Origin: Gynuella sp.
Lineage (GTDB): Bacteria; Pseudomonadota; Gammaproteobacteria; Pseudomonadales; Natronospirillaceae
NCBI GenBank assembly: GCA_028282465.1
Contig: JANQHX010000064.1
Location: 16,806 to 80,805 of the forward strand
Length of the DNA: 64,000 bases
Direction: 5' to 3'
Part shown: positions 48,133 to 58,577 of the stretch, piece by piece
Position numbering within the stretch: position 1 is the first letter of the stretch
Layout of the letters: each line of letters opens with the position of its first letter
Program-made: the position numbers and the translations under genes
Notes under the pieces: model-generated
Told to the model about the DNA's origin: nothing
The model's input: the letters and a program-made list of their open reading frames with translations, nothing else
Database searches by the model: none

Positions 48133-48186
48133 GAACAAAGAGTTCGGAAACTGGATTCAAAAAATAGTTCCATTTACTCTTTGTTC
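48133..48186. repeat. 11-bp inverted repeat downstream of nhaB
   Basis: GAACAAAGAGT (48133-48143) and ACTCTTTGTTC (48176-48186) are perfect complements with a 32-nt loop, in the nhaB-dusA spacer. Possibly part of an nhaB 3' structure; there is no T tract. Confidence 0.45.
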
Positions 48187-48205
48187 AGGTTTTTAAATGT
48201 CAGAT

Positions 48206-49726
48206 TTATAAGAAAAACATTACGGATAGTAAGCCTACTGTGGTTAACACTATGGTGTAAGGTAAAGCCATAAATGCCATACGCCCGTAGGACAAACGAA
48301 TCAAAGGTGCAATGGCTGAAGTTAGCAAAAACAGGAACGCAGCTTGTCCGTTAGGGGTGGCTACTGAGGGAAGGTTGGTTCCGGTATTAATGGCCACAGT
48401 CAACAGTTCAAAATGCTCTTTCGTGATCAGTCCATTATCTAAAGCGGCTTTAGTTTGGCCGATGTAAACCGTGGCCACGAAAACATTGTCGGAAATTGCA
48501 GACAGTAAGCCATTAGCCAGGAAGAACATGGCGGGCTGAATGGACGGTTCTAATGACAACACCCAGGTAATTACCGGTGTAAATAAGTGCTGTTCATGGA
48601 TAACCGCGACTACGGTAAAGAACACAACGAGCAATGCTGTGAAGGGTAGGGCTTCTTCAAAAGCTTTGCCGATTTTATGCTCGTCTGTAATACCATTGAA
48701 TGCTGTAAGTATTACAATCACCGATAATCCAATCAGACCAATTTCAGCTAGGTGGAAAGCCAAGCCAATGATTAGATAAAGGGCTACCAAACCTTGAACG
48801 ATCAGCTTAGCGACATCTTTTTTGGTTCTTCCTGCTTCTTCATGGGCCTCATAATCTTCAAGAATTTGCCTTACATTGGCAGGTAATTTAGCGCCATAAC
48901 CGAACCAGCCGGTGAGCTCCAAAAATAAGCAGGTTAGAAGGCCTACTGCTAACACAGGCATTGTGACTGGTGCCATACGCATGAAGAATTCGGCAAAGTT
49001 CCAACCAGCAACACCCGCAATTAACAGGTTTTGTGGTTCACCTACTAAGGTGGTTACACCGCCTAGAGCGGTTCCAACAGCTCCGTGCATTAACACTGAT
49101 CTCAAAAACGCTCGAAAATCACTTAAATCGGTGGAGTCTGTAACCGTGTCGTCGTCATTGTGGTCATGCTTGTGCTGGAAGGACTTTCCAGAGGCTACTT
49201 TGTGATAAACCGAATAAAAACCAACCCCAACACTAATGAGCACCGCAGTAACGGTCAAAGCATCTAAGAAGGCCGAGAGAAAAGCCGCTGAGAAACAAAA
49301 CATTAACGAGAGAATGACTTTTGATTTCACCTTAATAAACAGTTTGGTGAAAACGTAAAGCAACATGTCTCGCATGAAGTAAATGCCTGCCACCATAAAC
49401 ATAAGCAGCAATATAACTTTAAAATTCGCTAGTACTTCGTGGTAAACGTTCTCGGCGCCAGATGCCCCTTCGCCTGCTAACCCTATAATCACAGCTTGAA
49501 TAGCCAATAAACCTCCGGGCTGTAATGGGTAGCATTTCAAAGCCATGGCCAGAGTAAAAATGAATTCACCTAACAGCAGCCAGCTAGCGATTTGAGCGCC
49601 ATTTTCTCCCATTAAAAGCAGAACGGCGGGGTTAATAAGCAGAAAAGCTATAATGGTACGTTTGTACCAAATAGGTGAGTTACCTAAAAAATTAAGACCA
49701 AAAGACTTGGACACCGTGGAAGCCAT
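48206..49726 (-). CDS. nhaB: Na+/H+ antiporter NhaB
   Basis: A 506-aa inner-membrane protein with about twelve helices, matching NhaB along its length: [21 protein letters not shown] start, [29 protein letters not shown] with the transport Asp, [19 protein letters not shown], and [16 protein letters not shown]. It exchanges cytoplasmic Na+ for H+, fitting a marine or saline habitat. It diverges from the fimL-like gene. Confidence 0.96.
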   Translation of the reverse strand: MASTVSKSFGLNFLGNSPIWYKRTIIAFLLINPAVLLLMGENGAQIASWLLLGEFIFTLAMALKCYPLQPGGLLAIQAVIIGLAGEGASGAENVYHEVLANFKVILLLMFMVAGIYFMRDMLLYVFTKLFIKVKSKVILSLMFCFSAAFLSAFLDALTVTAVLISVGVGFYSVYHKVASGKSFQHKHDHNDDDTVTDSTDLSDFRAFLRSVLMHGAVGTALGGVTTLVGEPQNLLIAGVAGWNFAEFFMRMAPVTMPVLAVGLLTCLFLELTGWFGYGAKLPANVRQILEDYEAHEEAGRTKKDVAKLIVQGLVALYLIIGLAFHLAEIGLIGLSVIVILTAFNGITDEHKIGKAFEEALPFTALLVVFFTVVAVIHEQHLFTPVITWVLSLEPSIQPAMFFLANGLLSAISDNVFVATVYIGQTKAALDNGLITKEHFELLTVAINTGTNLPSVATPNGQAAFLFLLTSAIAPLIRLSYGRMAFMALPYTIVLTTVGLLSVMFFL

Positions 49727-50027
49727 CAGTGAAATTTCCTTACTACGTATTAGTTCTTAGCCCTTTAGGCAGTGTTCCTTGGGGCAAGGGGGGGTAAATT
49801 AGTGGAGCGCAAATGTACGGATATTGAGCTAATTTGCAAGCAAAAGCTTTTGATTGGTAACTTAATGTTGCTTCTGATTAATTCTTGTGCAAGCCTTTGA
49901 TATACAAAACCTTTTGTCTGAATTTGTGTGTACAAAACTGGCGTAACCAGTATTTTTAGTGCAGGATTAAATGGATTCGGTTATTTAATACCCTGATTTT
50001 CAGGACATACTTTGGTTGTTGAGGCTT
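49727..50027. other. Divergent promoter region nhaB / fimL-like
   Basis: About 300 bp of AT-rich sequence between two divergent genes. Promoters for both must lie here, but no specific site could be assigned with confidence. Confidence 0.4.
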
Positions 50028-51695
50028 ATGGCTAACGCTGCATCTTTTCAGTTGGTTAAATCAGAACTTGAAAACACGATTCAAGTGGCTCAGAAATCTA
50101 TTGAAGCCTTTATTTCTGATCCAACTGATTTAGAAGTACTGAAGAAATCTATTGATAGTGTGAACGAAGCCCGCGGCATTATGGTCATGGTTGAAGACCG
50201 CGGTGCCAGTATGCTTATGCAAGAGCTTGGCAATCTGTTAAATGAACTCCCGGTTCAAGAAATTTCTAAAGGCACCGCAAGAGGAAAAGTAATCTGCGAT
50301 GCCATTACTCAAGCGCTCGTGGTTGCTAACCGATACTTAGAATACAAGACTATCAATAACCATTCTCTTCCTGAGCTGTTGTTGAGTGTTATCAACGATG
50401 TTCGTCGGGCAAGGGGTTTAATTTCTATCCGAGAAAGCCAGTTTTATAATTTTAAGTTAGCTGGTGTTACTAAGCCCGCCACAGGCAAGCCTTTCAAATT
50501 AGACAAATCCATTCTCGAAAAAATTAGAAAGTATCGGCACATGTATCAAGCGGCTTTGTTGTTTTTACTGAGAGGGAAGAGAACGAAAGCGGCGATGTCC
50601 TACATGAATAGAGCCATTACCCAAGTAGATAAAATCGCAGCTGATACAAAGATCGCTCCTCTTTTTTGGATTGCAGCTGGCGCATTAGAAGCCTTGGCTG
50701 GGAAAAATTCTCAATTAAGTCACTCAAGGCGTTTATTATTTGCCCAAATTGATCGTCAATTGAGGCTGCTCTTAAAAGAGCCGAGAACGGCATTTAATGA
50801 AAGCCCATCAGAAGATTTAATAAAAGATCTTTTGTACATCATTGCACTGTGTCAGCCTCAAACAGGTCCCGCAGCTGAAATTAAACAGCACTACTTTTTA
50901 CCTCCAACTAGGTTCAGCGAGTCATTTCTAGAAGAACAAAGAGAATTATTGTTCAGCCCAGGCGCCTCGGTGATGAGTTCGGTGTCTGATGCGCTGAAAG
51001 AGGAAATGAACTCAGTTAAATCTATGGTCGACAACGCTGCGCGGACCGGTGGAGGCAGTGACTTTAGTGCAAAAGCTTTATATCAGGCATTAATTAAAAT
51101 TTCCGATATTTTAGTGATGCTCAGTCTTTCTTCAGCAAGTAATGTTCTTAAAAGCCAAGCCGATGTGGTTGGAGGATGGGCAGATTCAGCTGCACCTTCC
51201 ACAGAACAACTCATTAAAATTGCTGATGCCGTGCTTTATGCAGAAAGTGCTGTGACTAGGTTAACCAAAGGCATGCAGTATGGTGATGGGCAAGACCATT
51301 TATCAGAATCTGCTCGCATTCAATTGCAGGAAGCTAGGGTCGCGCTGATAGACGAAGCTGAATCTGGTGTTTCACTAACAAAAAGGGCGGTTACAGCCTT
51401 CATCGACTCAGAAGGCGACACCATGCACTTGTCAAATGTGGTGGCAACACTCAAGGGCGTACAAGGTGCCTTGATATTTTTAAATTCTCAGGGCGCGGCA
51501 AATATTGTGGATAAATGCATAATGCTTGTTGAGAAGCAGTTGTTAACTGGCCTTGTGAAATCGAATGATGAAAAATTAGAGTCATTTGCGGATGCTTTAT
51601 CCAGTATGGAATTCTACTTAGAAGCTCTACTGATTGATGAAAACCCCGACCCTGGAATACTCAAAGTCGCCAAGGATGCTGTTCAATCCATTTAA
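50028..51695 (+). CDS. FimL-like Hpt-related regulator
   Basis: A 555-aa helical cytosolic protein resembling Pseudomonas FimL, itself similar to the N-terminal part of the chemotaxis-like kinase ChpA. It has Hpt-like segments (LVKSELENTIQVAQKSIEAF, SIDSVNEARGIMVMVEDRGASMLMQELGNL, YLEYKTINNHSLPELLLSVINDVRRARG) without the His needed for phosphotransfer. FimL supports type IV pilus signalling and cAMP in Pseudomonas. Start chosen at ATG 50028 (GAGG 3-6 nt upstream) over the open ATG at 50016. The nhaB-fimL adjacency also occurs in Pseudomonas. Confidence 0.75.
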   Translation: MANAASFQLVKSELENTIQVAQKSIEAFISDPTDLEVLKKSIDSVNEARGIMVMVEDRGASMLMQELGNLLNELPVQEISKGTARGKVICDAITQALVVANRYLEYKTINNHSLPELLLSVINDVRRARGLISIRESQFYNFKLAGVTKPATGKPFKLDKSILEKIRKYRHMYQAALLFLLRGKRTKAAMSYMNRAITQVDKIAADTKIAPLFWIAAGALEALAGKNSQLSHSRRLLFAQIDRQLRLLLKEPRTAFNESPSEDLIKDLLYIIALCQPQTGPAAEIKQHYFLPPTRFSESFLEEQRELLFSPGASVMSSVSDALKEEMNSVKSMVDNAARTGGGSDFSAKALYQALIKISDILVMLSLSSASNVLKSQADVVGGWADSAAPSTEQLIKIADAVLYAESAVTRLTKGMQYGDGQDHLSESARIQLQEARVALIDEAESGVSLTKRAVTAFIDSEGDTMHLSNVVATLKGVQGALIFLNSQGAANIVDKCIMLVEKQLLTGLVKSNDEKLESFADALSSMEFYLEALLIDENPDPGILKVAKDAVQSI

Positions 51696-51861
51696 ATCTG
51701 GGTTTACTATTAACGAGGTCAGTTTGTAGTCTTAGGGTTTTAAACTCTTAACCTAAATAACGGGATCGGTAAACGCATAACAGATATTACTGCATCGACC
51801 TTGTATCGTTATCACTTTCCATAACTAAAAACTTCATGCATGAACCGAAGGAGTGGTTTTA

Positions 51862-52509
51862 ATGACTTTCATGGCACTGATGATCGCTTTAGCAATAGCT
51901 GCTTTTATATTTGTTGCCATTGCTGCATTAATGCTGTTCAGAAAAGGTTGGTTCATCTCCTGGCTCAAGGGCTCAACCGGAATTATTCTTTTTGTACTTG
52001 CTGGTTTCTTGGCATTGTCTGCCTTTGATGTATCCAGCTACAAGGCACTAGTTCAAGAAGAAACATTAGCGACGGTTTCCTTTCAACGTTTGGCGAACCA
52101 AAGATATAAAGCCAATGTCTCCATCGCAGATGCGGTTGGTAATGAATATGAACTGGCAGGAGATCTTTGGCAGATAGATGCAAAAATTATCAATTGGGCT
52201 GGCCCTATCCAAGCCCTAGGCTTGTTACCTGGCTACCGCTTTGATCGTATCAGTGGTAGATACATTTCAATTGAGCAAGAGAATCAAGACACTCGAACCG
52301 CTTACGAATTGCATCAGAGTCTAGGTTTTGATTTATGGAACTGGGCCAATAGCGCAACATGGTTCCCATGGATTGATACAACCTACGGCAGTGCAACTTT
52401 TTTGCCTATGAAGGATGGTGCATTGTTCTCTATAAGGCTGACTTCCAGAGGTCTAATTGCTAGGCCTATGAACGAGCCCGCCCAGGAAGCCATTCGACAA
52501 TGGCAGTAA
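51862..52509 (+). CDS. Conserved hypothetical membrane protein
   Basis: A 215-aa protein with two N-terminal membrane helices (~2-25, ~38-58) and a periplasmic alpha/beta domain (ATVSFQRLANQRYKANVSIADAVGNEYELAGDLWQID, PGYRFDRISGRY). ATG 51862 has AAGGAG ~9 nt upstream. Related proteins are sometimes labelled multidrug transporters without evidence. Stop codon abuts that of the SCP2 gene. Confidence 0.75.
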   Translation: MTFMALMIALAIAAFIFVAIAALMLFRKGWFISWLKGSTGIILFVLAGFLALSAFDVSSYKALVQEETLATVSFQRLANQRYKANVSIADAVGNEYELAGDLWQIDAKIINWAGPIQALGLLPGYRFDRISGRYISIEQENQDTRTAYELHQSLGFDLWNWANSATWFPWIDTTYGSATFLPMKDGALFSIRLTSRGLIARPMNEPAQEAIRQWQ

Positions 52510-52824
52510 TTACATTGAAAATAATTCACCCAGCTTAGTGGCTAGCATCATATTGCCCTCAGCCCTGAGCTTGCCTGACATAAATGCCTGCATGCCACCC
52601 ATTTCCCCCGTGGTAATTCCGATAAAAGTATCCGTATCCATAATTAGGGTTACATTAGGGTCTTCATGTTCTCCGTGCACAAGCTCACACTTACCTTGGT
52701 TAATGATCAAATGAAAGGTTTTAGAGTCTGTTAACTGGAACTCAAATACTTCGTTGAGATGCTGGGCAGCCTCAGGATTAAATCGTTGTTCTAAGTGGCA
52801 AAGTACTTGATCAATTGTTGGCAC
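52510..52824 (-). CDS. SCP2 sterol-transfer domain protein
   Basis: A 104-aa single SCP2-fold domain: EFQLTDSKTFHLIINQGKCELVHG, then DPNVTLIMDTDTFIGITTGEMGGMQAFMSGKLRAEGNMMLATKL, the characteristic second half. It should bind hydrophobic ligands such as acyl chains. Convergent with the preceding gene, with a shared TAATTA stop junction. Confidence 0.9.
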   Translation of the reverse strand: MPTIDQVLCHLEQRFNPEAAQHLNEVFEFQLTDSKTFHLIINQGKCELVHGEHEDPNVTLIMDTDTFIGITTGEMGGMQAFMSGKLRAEGNMMLATKLGELFSM

Positions 52825-52975
52825 TGGCTACTCGATAATTTGCTATTCTTAAGGGGCATTGTAGAGCAGCTTGAGTTTGCATTCATAAAATTTTTCAATG
52901 ATTTGTATAGATTATTGACTGTGTCTATAAAAAACCGCGTAATATTCAAGCTTATAAAATAATTAAGGAGTTAAG

Positions 52976-53983
52976 GTGTTAGCTGAATACGGAATTTTTC
53001 TATTGAAGTCGATTACAGTTTTATTGGTGATCATTATCATCATCAGCGTGGCGGCTTCAGCAGGGAATAAGCAGAAAAAAGGTTCAAAAGGTCATATCGA
53101 GATAAACAAACTGAACCGCAAATTAAAGAATTACAAAGATCAGCTTCTTCAAGCGACCTTAGATAAAAAAGAGTACAAAAAACTCAATAAGCAGGAAAAG
53201 AAAAGCAAGAAGTCTAGTGCTTCAGACGTAGCAAATAAGAAGGTATTTGTTCTTCACTTCAAAGGCGATGTTCAAGCGCAACAGTCTGATAGTTTAAGAG
53301 AAGAAGTTTCAAGCATTCTGTCGGGAGCCGGTGAAAAAGACGAAGTTGTGGTTTGCCTGGAAAGTCCTGGAGGTGCAGTTCATGGTTATGGTTTGGCTGC
53401 TTCTCAATTATCCAGAATTAAAGAAAAGGGCCTAAATTTAACCGTATGCGTAGATAAGGTTGCCGCCAGTGGCGGATATATGATGGCCTGTGTTGCCGAT
53501 AAAATTATGTCTGCACCCTTTGCCATCATCGGCTCTATTGGCGTGGTCGCACAAATGCCTAACTTCCACAAACTGTTAAAGAAAAATGACATTGATTTTG
53601 AGCTGCACACTGCCGGTGATTTCAAAAGAACTCTGACAGTATTTGGAGAAAACACCGATGAAGGAAGACAGAAGTTCAAAGAAGATTTAGAGAATATTCA
53701 CAGACTGTTTAAAGAATTTGTGAAAAAGAACCGTCCACAGTTAGACATTGATGAAGTGGCCCAAGGAGAATTTTGGCTTGGCCAGGATGCACTTGAGAAG
53801 AAACTGGTCGATCGTATTTGTACTAGTGATCAATATCTTCTGGACCTGTCTGCGAACGCCGATATTTACGAAGTTAAATACGTGGTTAAGAAAAACGTGA
53901 TGTCTAAGTTAGGCGTGGCCGTGTCTGAAGGGACTGAGAGAGCTGTTACTAAGCTTTTTGATCGTGGTAATTGGATCGGCTAA
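52976..53983 (+). CDS. sohB: Membrane-associated serine protease SohB
   Basis: A 335-aa S49 (SppA-like) peptidase with an N-terminal membrane helix (~8-28), a Lys-rich coiled region and the protease domain. The Ser/Lys dyad is Ser164 (VAASGGYMMA) and Lys216 (TAGDFKRTLTVFGE), both present. The substrate in E. coli is uncertain. GTG start with a strong TAAGGAG. It converges on mltD with a strong hairpin between. Confidence 0.95.
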   Translation: MLAEYGIFLLKSITVLLVIIIIISVAASAGNKQKKGSKGHIEINKLNRKLKNYKDQLLQATLDKKEYKKLNKQEKKSKKSSASDVANKKVFVLHFKGDVQAQQSDSLREEVSSILSGAGEKDEVVVCLESPGGAVHGYGLAASQLSRIKEKGLNLTVCVDKVAASGGYMMACVADKIMSAPFAIIGSIGVVAQMPNFHKLLKKNDIDFELHTAGDFKRTLTVFGENTDEGRQKFKEDLENIHRLFKEFVKKNRPQLDIDEVAQGEFWLGQDALEKKLVDRICTSDQYLLDLSANADIYEVKYVVKKNVMSKLGVAVSEGTERAVTKLFDRGNWIG

Positions 53984-53991
53984 TGAATCAC

Positions 53992-54029
53992 TTAGTGATT
54001 TACGTAGGAATTAGTGATTTACATAGGAA
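53992..54029. repeat. 19-bp direct tandem repeat
   Basis: TTAGTGATTTACGTAGGAA (53992-54010) is followed at once by the same sequence with one change (54011-54029), in the sohB-mltD spacer. Confidence 0.8.
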
Positions 54030-54033
54030 AGAG

Positions 54034-54062
54034 TGCCTTAGGTAGGAAACCTACCTAAGGCA
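54034..54062. terminator. Strong hairpin between convergent sohB and mltD
   Basis: TGCCTTAGGTAGG-aaa-CCTACCTAAGGCA is a perfect 13-bp stem with a 3-nt loop. There is no T tract on either side, so it may work as a bidirectional stop with help, or as an mRNA 3' end. Confidence 0.6.
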
Positions 54063-54068
54063 TGAAAC

Positions 54069-55763
54069 CTAGTTATGTCTGGTGACATCCACATAAAGGG
54101 TGAGATGTTGTCCAGGCTGAAGATATTTTTGTTCAATCACATTCCATTTCTTAATTTGTGCCACTGACGTATTGAACTTATTGGCAATCTTGTACAAAGA
54201 ATCACCACTTCTTACCTTGTAACCAATCTTTCGGATGATGCTTCTGTTTTCTGGAGCAGTGGCCACTTGGTCTGCCCTCTGCCAAATGACTAATTTTTGC
54301 CCTTTCTTGAGAGTGTCTCTAGGGGCCATGCCATTCCATTTTGCCAGTGCTCTAACGGACACATTATATTTTCTAGCTAGATCCCATAATGTGTCCCCAG
54401 ACTTCACGTAGTAAGTTATTTTCTCTCTCTGGGTGGACGGTTTTATATTCTGGCGTTTCGCTAGCCTATTGGCCGCACTCAATTCGTAATTGTGAATGCC
54501 TTTGCTCGCTACCGGTATTAGTAGAGTTTTACCCGCTCTAATGGTGCTTCCACGAATGTTATTAACATCGCGAATAACATCAACCGTGGTGTGAAACTTT
54601 TTGGCTATGGTGATGAGGCTGTCACCTGATGCGATTTTATATCTCTCCCAAGTCAGTCTTTCATTCTCAGGAATTGCCGCCAGCTCTTCTCGAAACTGTT
54701 GAGCGTTTTCAATGGGAATAAGTAAATGATGAGGGCCATCTGGACTGGTGGCCCATTGATTAAAGCCAGGGTTTAACAAATAAAGCTCATTCAATTCTAT
54801 ATTTGCTAATCTCGCGGCTTGGGCTAAGTCTATTTGAGATCCAACATCAACCACCTCAAAATAGGGGTCTTTAGACATTTCTTTTAACTGAATGCCAAAC
54901 ACTTCTGGGTCTTTAACGAGTTTTGCCAACGCATACATCTTGGGTACATAAGCCTGGGTTTCCTTCGGTAGCTTTAGTGCCCAGAAATCAGTGGGACGGC
55001 CTCTTTTCTTGTTATACCTAATGGCTTTAGACACATTACCTGGGCCAGAGTTATAGGCTGCTAACGCTAAATCCCAATCATTAAAACGCTTGTATTGATC
55101 CGACAGAAAATTCAGTGCGCCTTTTGTTGAGGCCAATATGTCTCGGCGCCCGTCGTACCACCAGTCCTGCTTCATTCCATACAGTCGCCCAGTGGAGGGA
55201 ATAAACTGCCACATGCCGGAGGCACGTCCATGGGAATAAGCAAAAGGATCAAAAGCGCTTTCGACGATTGGCAGTAGTGCAAATTCCGTTGGCATGCCGC
55301 GGGCTTTAATTTCTTCCATAACAAAGTGCATGTATCGGCTGGCTCGGTCGGATACCCGGTCTAAATATTTTGGATGCCGTTTATACCAATTAAGTTGAGC
55401 TTGAATTCTGGAGTTGTCCAAAGAATTGTCGAATTCAAAGCCTGAACGAATCTCATGCCACATGTCGTCTGGATATTTTAAATCCAGGTACATTTGTTCA
55501 AGTTGTTTGGAATCGAGTTTGTAGGGTTCGTAAGCCTCGTAAGCTTGATAGAACGCCTCATCCTCTTGGGTCCAGGTTTCGATCTTTGCAATTTCTAGAG
55601 GCTCTGGCTCGACATAAACTTCTTCAGAACTTTGTGCATCCGTAGCACTGGCGAGTTCAGAATCTGGTTCAATGAGTGAGGTATCCGTTGACGTTTGCAG
55701 CACATTGCAACCAGACAGGGAAACCACAAGTGAAATAGGGAGTAATTTAATTATTCTTTTCAT
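54069..55763 (-). CDS. mltD: Membrane-bound lytic murein transglycosylase D
   Basis: A 564-aa lipoprotein with lipobox LSGC (Cys19). An SLT domain (~150-280) carries the catalytic Glu in PIVESAFDPFAYS, GRASGMWQFIPSTGRLYGM and LAAYNSGPGNV. Three LysM repeats follow (~378-425 SGDSLITIAKKF, ~455-500 SGDTLWDLARKY, ~515-560 SGDSLYKIANKF), which bind peptidoglycan. E. coli MltD has two LysM copies. It cleaves glycan strands in the outer-membrane-side periplasm. Diverges from the methyltransferase-rnhA-dnaQ group. Confidence 0.95.
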   Translation of the reverse strand: MKRIIKLLPISLVVSLSGCNVLQTSTDTSLIEPDSELASATDAQSSEEVYVEPEPLEIAKIETWTQEDEAFYQAYEAYEPYKLDSKQLEQMYLDLKYPDDMWHEIRSGFEFDNSLDNSRIQAQLNWYKRHPKYLDRVSDRASRYMHFVMEEIKARGMPTEFALLPIVESAFDPFAYSHGRASGMWQFIPSTGRLYGMKQDWWYDGRRDILASTKGALNFLSDQYKRFNDWDLALAAYNSGPGNVSKAIRYNKKRGRPTDFWALKLPKETQAYVPKMYALAKLVKDPEVFGIQLKEMSKDPYFEVVDVGSQIDLAQAARLANIELNELYLLNPGFNQWATSPDGPHHLLIPIENAQQFREELAAIPENERLTWERYKIASGDSLITIAKKFHTTVDVIRDVNNIRGSTIRAGKTLLIPVASKGIHNYELSAANRLAKRQNIKPSTQREKITYYVKSGDTLWDLARKYNVSVRALAKWNGMAPRDTLKKGQKLVIWQRADQVATAPENRSIIRKIGYKVRSGDSLYKIANKFNTSVAQIKKWNVIEQKYLQPGQHLTLYVDVTRHN

Positions 55764-55925
55764 TTGCCGTAAATGAGTTAAAAAATTTAAGAAATCAGTG
55801 ACTTATCAGTACTATATAACGAATATTCTATGTAATTTGAGACCAGCACACCATTGTTAAACCTTGGTATAGTTATTCTTAGGTTAATCAAGGTTGAACG
55901 TTTTATCTAATTAGGGAAGTGAGTT

Positions 55926-56732
55926 TTGGTCAGTATATTGAGAAAACCGTTTAAAAAGCTCTCTCGGCTTGCCGGTCTGAGTAAATTGAAACGGGAGGCC
56001 TTGCTGCATCACTGGCTGCATTCACCACTTGGGCAGGAGCTTGTCGCCGAACAGCGGAAATGTTTGCAAACCGTAGTTAGAAATAAATTTGGCCAGCATA
56101 TGGTTCAATTGGATATGGGACTATATGAGCCATTGGTTGAATCGCCACCAGTGGGCTGTTACAGCATGGTTTCAATGCATGAAAATCGCTCACCAACACC
56201 GTTAATTCGGGCGGACGCCGAAAGCTTGCCGTTTCAACCAGAATCCGTAGGTACTTTTATTCTGCATCATTCACTGGATTTTAGTGATGATCCATACAAA
56301 ATCCTTAGGGAAGTTAATCAAGCACTGGTGCCAGATGGTGTGATTGTCATTGTTGGGTTTAACCCCATGAGTTTATGGTCTTTTAGAAAACTGACTGGCT
56401 GGATCGCTGGTCGTATTCCCTGGACAGGTCAGTTCTTTAGACCCCATAGAATACAAGATTGGCTGTCGGTGCTGGATATCGAAATTGAAGAACGATATTC
56501 GCTGTTTCACCGACCTGCATTAAACAAGAAAAATATTCTTGATAAATTAATATGGTTAGAAAAATTAGTGTCCATTATGTTTCCGAAATTGGGTGCGTGT
56601 TACGTTATAGTGGGTCGAAAGAAGACATTAGGCGTAACACCCTTGAGTTCGAAATGGGCGAAAGAAGTGAAGAAAAAAGCCGTACTGGAAAAAGCTACCA
56701 GCCCAAAGGCCAGTAGCTCAATTATTGATTAG
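55926..56732 (+). CDS. Class I SAM-dependent methyltransferase
   Basis: A 268-aa methyltransferase with a Rossmann core: [24 protein letters not shown] (motif III/IV area) and [20 protein letters not shown]. The usual glycine motif I is not obvious, so the SAM site is divergent. The gene order mltD-(gloB)-methyltransferase-rnhA-dnaQ is common in gammaproteobacteria; gloB is missing here. TTG start with AGGGAAG. Methyl acceptor unknown. Confidence 0.8.
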   Translation: MVSILRKPFKKLSRLAGLSKLKREALLHHWLHSPLGQELVAEQRKCLQTVVRNKFGQHMVQLDMGLYEPLVESPPVGCYSMVSMHENRSPTPLIRADAESLPFQPESVGTFILHHSLDFSDDPYKILREVNQALVPDGVIVIVGFNPMSLWSFRKLTGWIAGRIPWTGQFFRPHRIQDWLSVLDIEIEERYSLFHRPALNKKNILDKLIWLEKLVSIMFPKLGACYVIVGRKKTLGVTPLSSKWAKEVKKKAVLEKATSPKASSSIID

Positions 56733-56734
56733 AG

Positions 56735-57181
56735 TTGTATGTGGACAAAGTAGACATTTATACAGACGGTGCCTGTAAAGGTAATCCAGGCCCGGGCGGG
56801 TGGGGTGCGTTGTTAATAGCGAAAGGCAAAGAAAAAGAGCTGTACGGTGGTGAAAAAGAAACCACAAATAATCGTATGGAGCTGACAGCGGCCATTGAAG
56901 CATTTAGAGCATTAAAAAGAACCTGCGAGGTGCATATTTATACTGATTCCAATTATGTTAAAGATGGCATCACGTCTTGGATTCATGGTTGGAAAAAGAA
57001 AGGTTGGATAAATAGCCAAAATAAACCGGTGAAGAATAAAGACCTATGGCAAGAACTGGATAAGCAAATAGGAAAACATCAGGTGACCTGGCATTGGGTC
57101 AAGGGTCATGCTGGCAATCCTGGCAATGAACGGGCTGACCAATTAGCTAACCTAGGTGTAGAACATCTAAATTCAAATTGA
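56735..57181 (+). CDS. rnhA: Ribonuclease HI
   Basis: A 148-aa enzyme that cuts RNA in RNA-DNA hybrids. Catalytic carboxylates are visible in [39 protein letters not shown] and [18 protein letters not shown] at 56735 or GTG at 56741 is the start. It follows the methyltransferase with no spacing and precedes dnaQ by 14 nt, so all three form a unit. Confidence 0.95.
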   Translation: MYVDKVDIYTDGACKGNPGPGGWGALLIAKGKEKELYGGEKETTNNRMELTAAIEAFRALKRTCEVHIYTDSNYVKDGITSWIHGWKKKGWINSQNKPVKNKDLWQELDKQIGKHQVTWHWVKGHAGNPGNERADQLANLGVEHLNSN

Positions 57182-57195
57182 ATTAGGAAAGAACG

Positions 57196-57900
57196 TTGAG
57201 ACAAGTTGTATTAGACACAGAAACCACAGGCATTGATCCGAAGAAAGGTCACAGAATCATTGAGATTGGCTGTGTTGAAATGATAGACCGAAAGCTTACT
57301 GGCAATCACTTCCATGTGTATATCAACCCTGAAAGAGAAGTGGAAGAAGAAGCCATTTCAGTTCACGGAATTACCAACGAATTTCTTGCTGATAAGCCAT
57401 TGTTTAAAGACGTTGCCGATGGCTTTATGAATTTTATAAAAGGCGCAGAGTTAGTTATTCACAATGCACCATTCGACGTCGGTTTCATGGATCATGAGTT
57501 TAGAGCGAATGACAGACACTTGGGTTCAAATCTAGGCTTAACCGCGGATCACTGCACGGTTCTAGATACTTTGGTCTTAGCGCGAGAAAAGCATCCTGGA
57601 CAAAAAAATAATTTGGATGCTCTGTGTAAAAGATATGGCATTGATAATAGCCATCGTGAGCTTCACGGCGCTTTGCTGGATGCTGAAATTCTAGCCGATG
57701 TTTACCTAATGATGACTGGCGGGCAGACATCTTTATTGCTGGCAGAAGATAGTTCTAGTACTGGTAATAGCTCAACTGGTAGCAAAGCTTCAATAGATGT
57801 TTCATCTATGAATCTAATAACAGTTGCGGCCTCTGCTCAAGAAATTGAGGCGCATAATAGTTTTATGACTAAAATTTCAGAACCAATTTGGAAAAGCTAA
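57196..57900 (+). CDS. dnaQ: DNA polymerase III epsilon subunit (proofreading exonuclease)
   Basis: A 234-aa DEDDh exonuclease: VLDTETTGID (first Asp/Glu), HNAPFDVGFMDHEF (second Asp), and HRELHGALLDAEILADVYL (His/Asp). It proofreads replication within the core polymerase. The C-terminal Ser-rich tail leads to the alpha-binding end. TTG start with AGGAAAG upstream. Confidence 0.94.
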   Translation: MRQVVLDTETTGIDPKKGHRIIEIGCVEMIDRKLTGNHFHVYINPEREVEEEAISVHGITNEFLADKPLFKDVADGFMNFIKGAELVIHNAPFDVGFMDHEFRANDRHLGSNLGLTADHCTVLDTLVLAREKHPGQKNNLDALCKRYGIDNSHRELHGALLDAEILADVYLMMTGGQTSLLLAEDSSSTGNSSTGSKASIDVSSMNLITVAASAQEIEAHNSFMTKISEPIWKS

Positions 57901-57943
57901 GCTGAATTTTGGTTCTGAAATTTATGGAGTCATGAAACCTCGG

Positions 57944-58549
57944 TTAGTGAACAGAGTTTCTGATACAGCCAACATAAAGACCTTCAATAGCGAAGTCTTC
58001 TGATTTTAAGTCGACTTCAATGTCTGCAAATTCTTCGTTTTCTGAAACCAAAGTCACTTGATTTCTGGTTTTGTAATAACGTTTTACGGTGACATCTTCG
58101 CCAATTCGAGCCACCACTATTTCACCATTTCGTGCGGATTCAGTTTTATGAACGGCAATTAAATCATCTTCCATAATACCAATGTCTTTCATACTCAAGC
58201 CTTTAACACGAAGCAAAAAGTCGGCTTTAGGTGAGAAAAAATTAGCGGGCAACTCTACATAGTTATCAATGTGCTCTTCAGCAAGAATTGGTGAGCCAGC
58301 GGCTACAGAACCAACTAAAGGCAGCCCGGCTTGCTCATCTTCTGGAATTCGAATACCTCTGGATGCTCCAGGGATCATTTCAATAGCGCCTTTTCTAGCT
58401 AAGGCTTTTAAATGTTCTTCCGCTGCGTTTGGGGATCTAAACCCAAGTTCATTAGCTATTTCAGCTCTGGTGGGAGGCATTCCATTAAGGTCTTGGTATT
58501 CTTTAATGAAGTCAAAGACTTCCTGTTGACGAGCAGTTAACTTGGTCAT
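57944..58549 (-). CDS. lexA: LexA repressor
   Basis: A 201-aa SOS repressor: N-terminal winged helix ([36 protein letters not shown]), cleavage site Ala84-Gly85 (SVAAGSP), and catalytic Ser119 (GLSMKDIGI) and Lys156 ([10 protein letters not shown]), numbered as in E. coli. It blocks SOS genes until RecA-stimulated self-cleavage. Two operator-like boxes lie just upstream, so it represses itself. Confidence 0.97.
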   Translation of the reverse strand: MTKLTARQQEVFDFIKEYQDLNGMPPTRAEIANELGFRSPNAAEEHLKALARKGAIEMIPGASRGIRIPEDEQAGLPLVGSVAAGSPILAEEHIDNYVELPANFFSPKADFLLRVKGLSMKDIGIMEDDLIAVHKTESARNGEIVVARIGEDVTVKRYYKTRNQVTLVSENEEFADIEVDLKSEDFAIEGLYVGCIRNSVH

Positions 58550-58558
58550 ATGTTCAGC

Positions 58559-58574
58559 CTGATCAAATGTACAG
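58559..58574 (-). promoter_or_regulatory. LexA (SOS) box 1
   Basis: CTGATCAAATGTACAG fits CTG-N10-CAG exactly and lies 9 nt upstream of the lexA ATG. Confidence 0.8.
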
Positions 58575-58577
58575 TAT

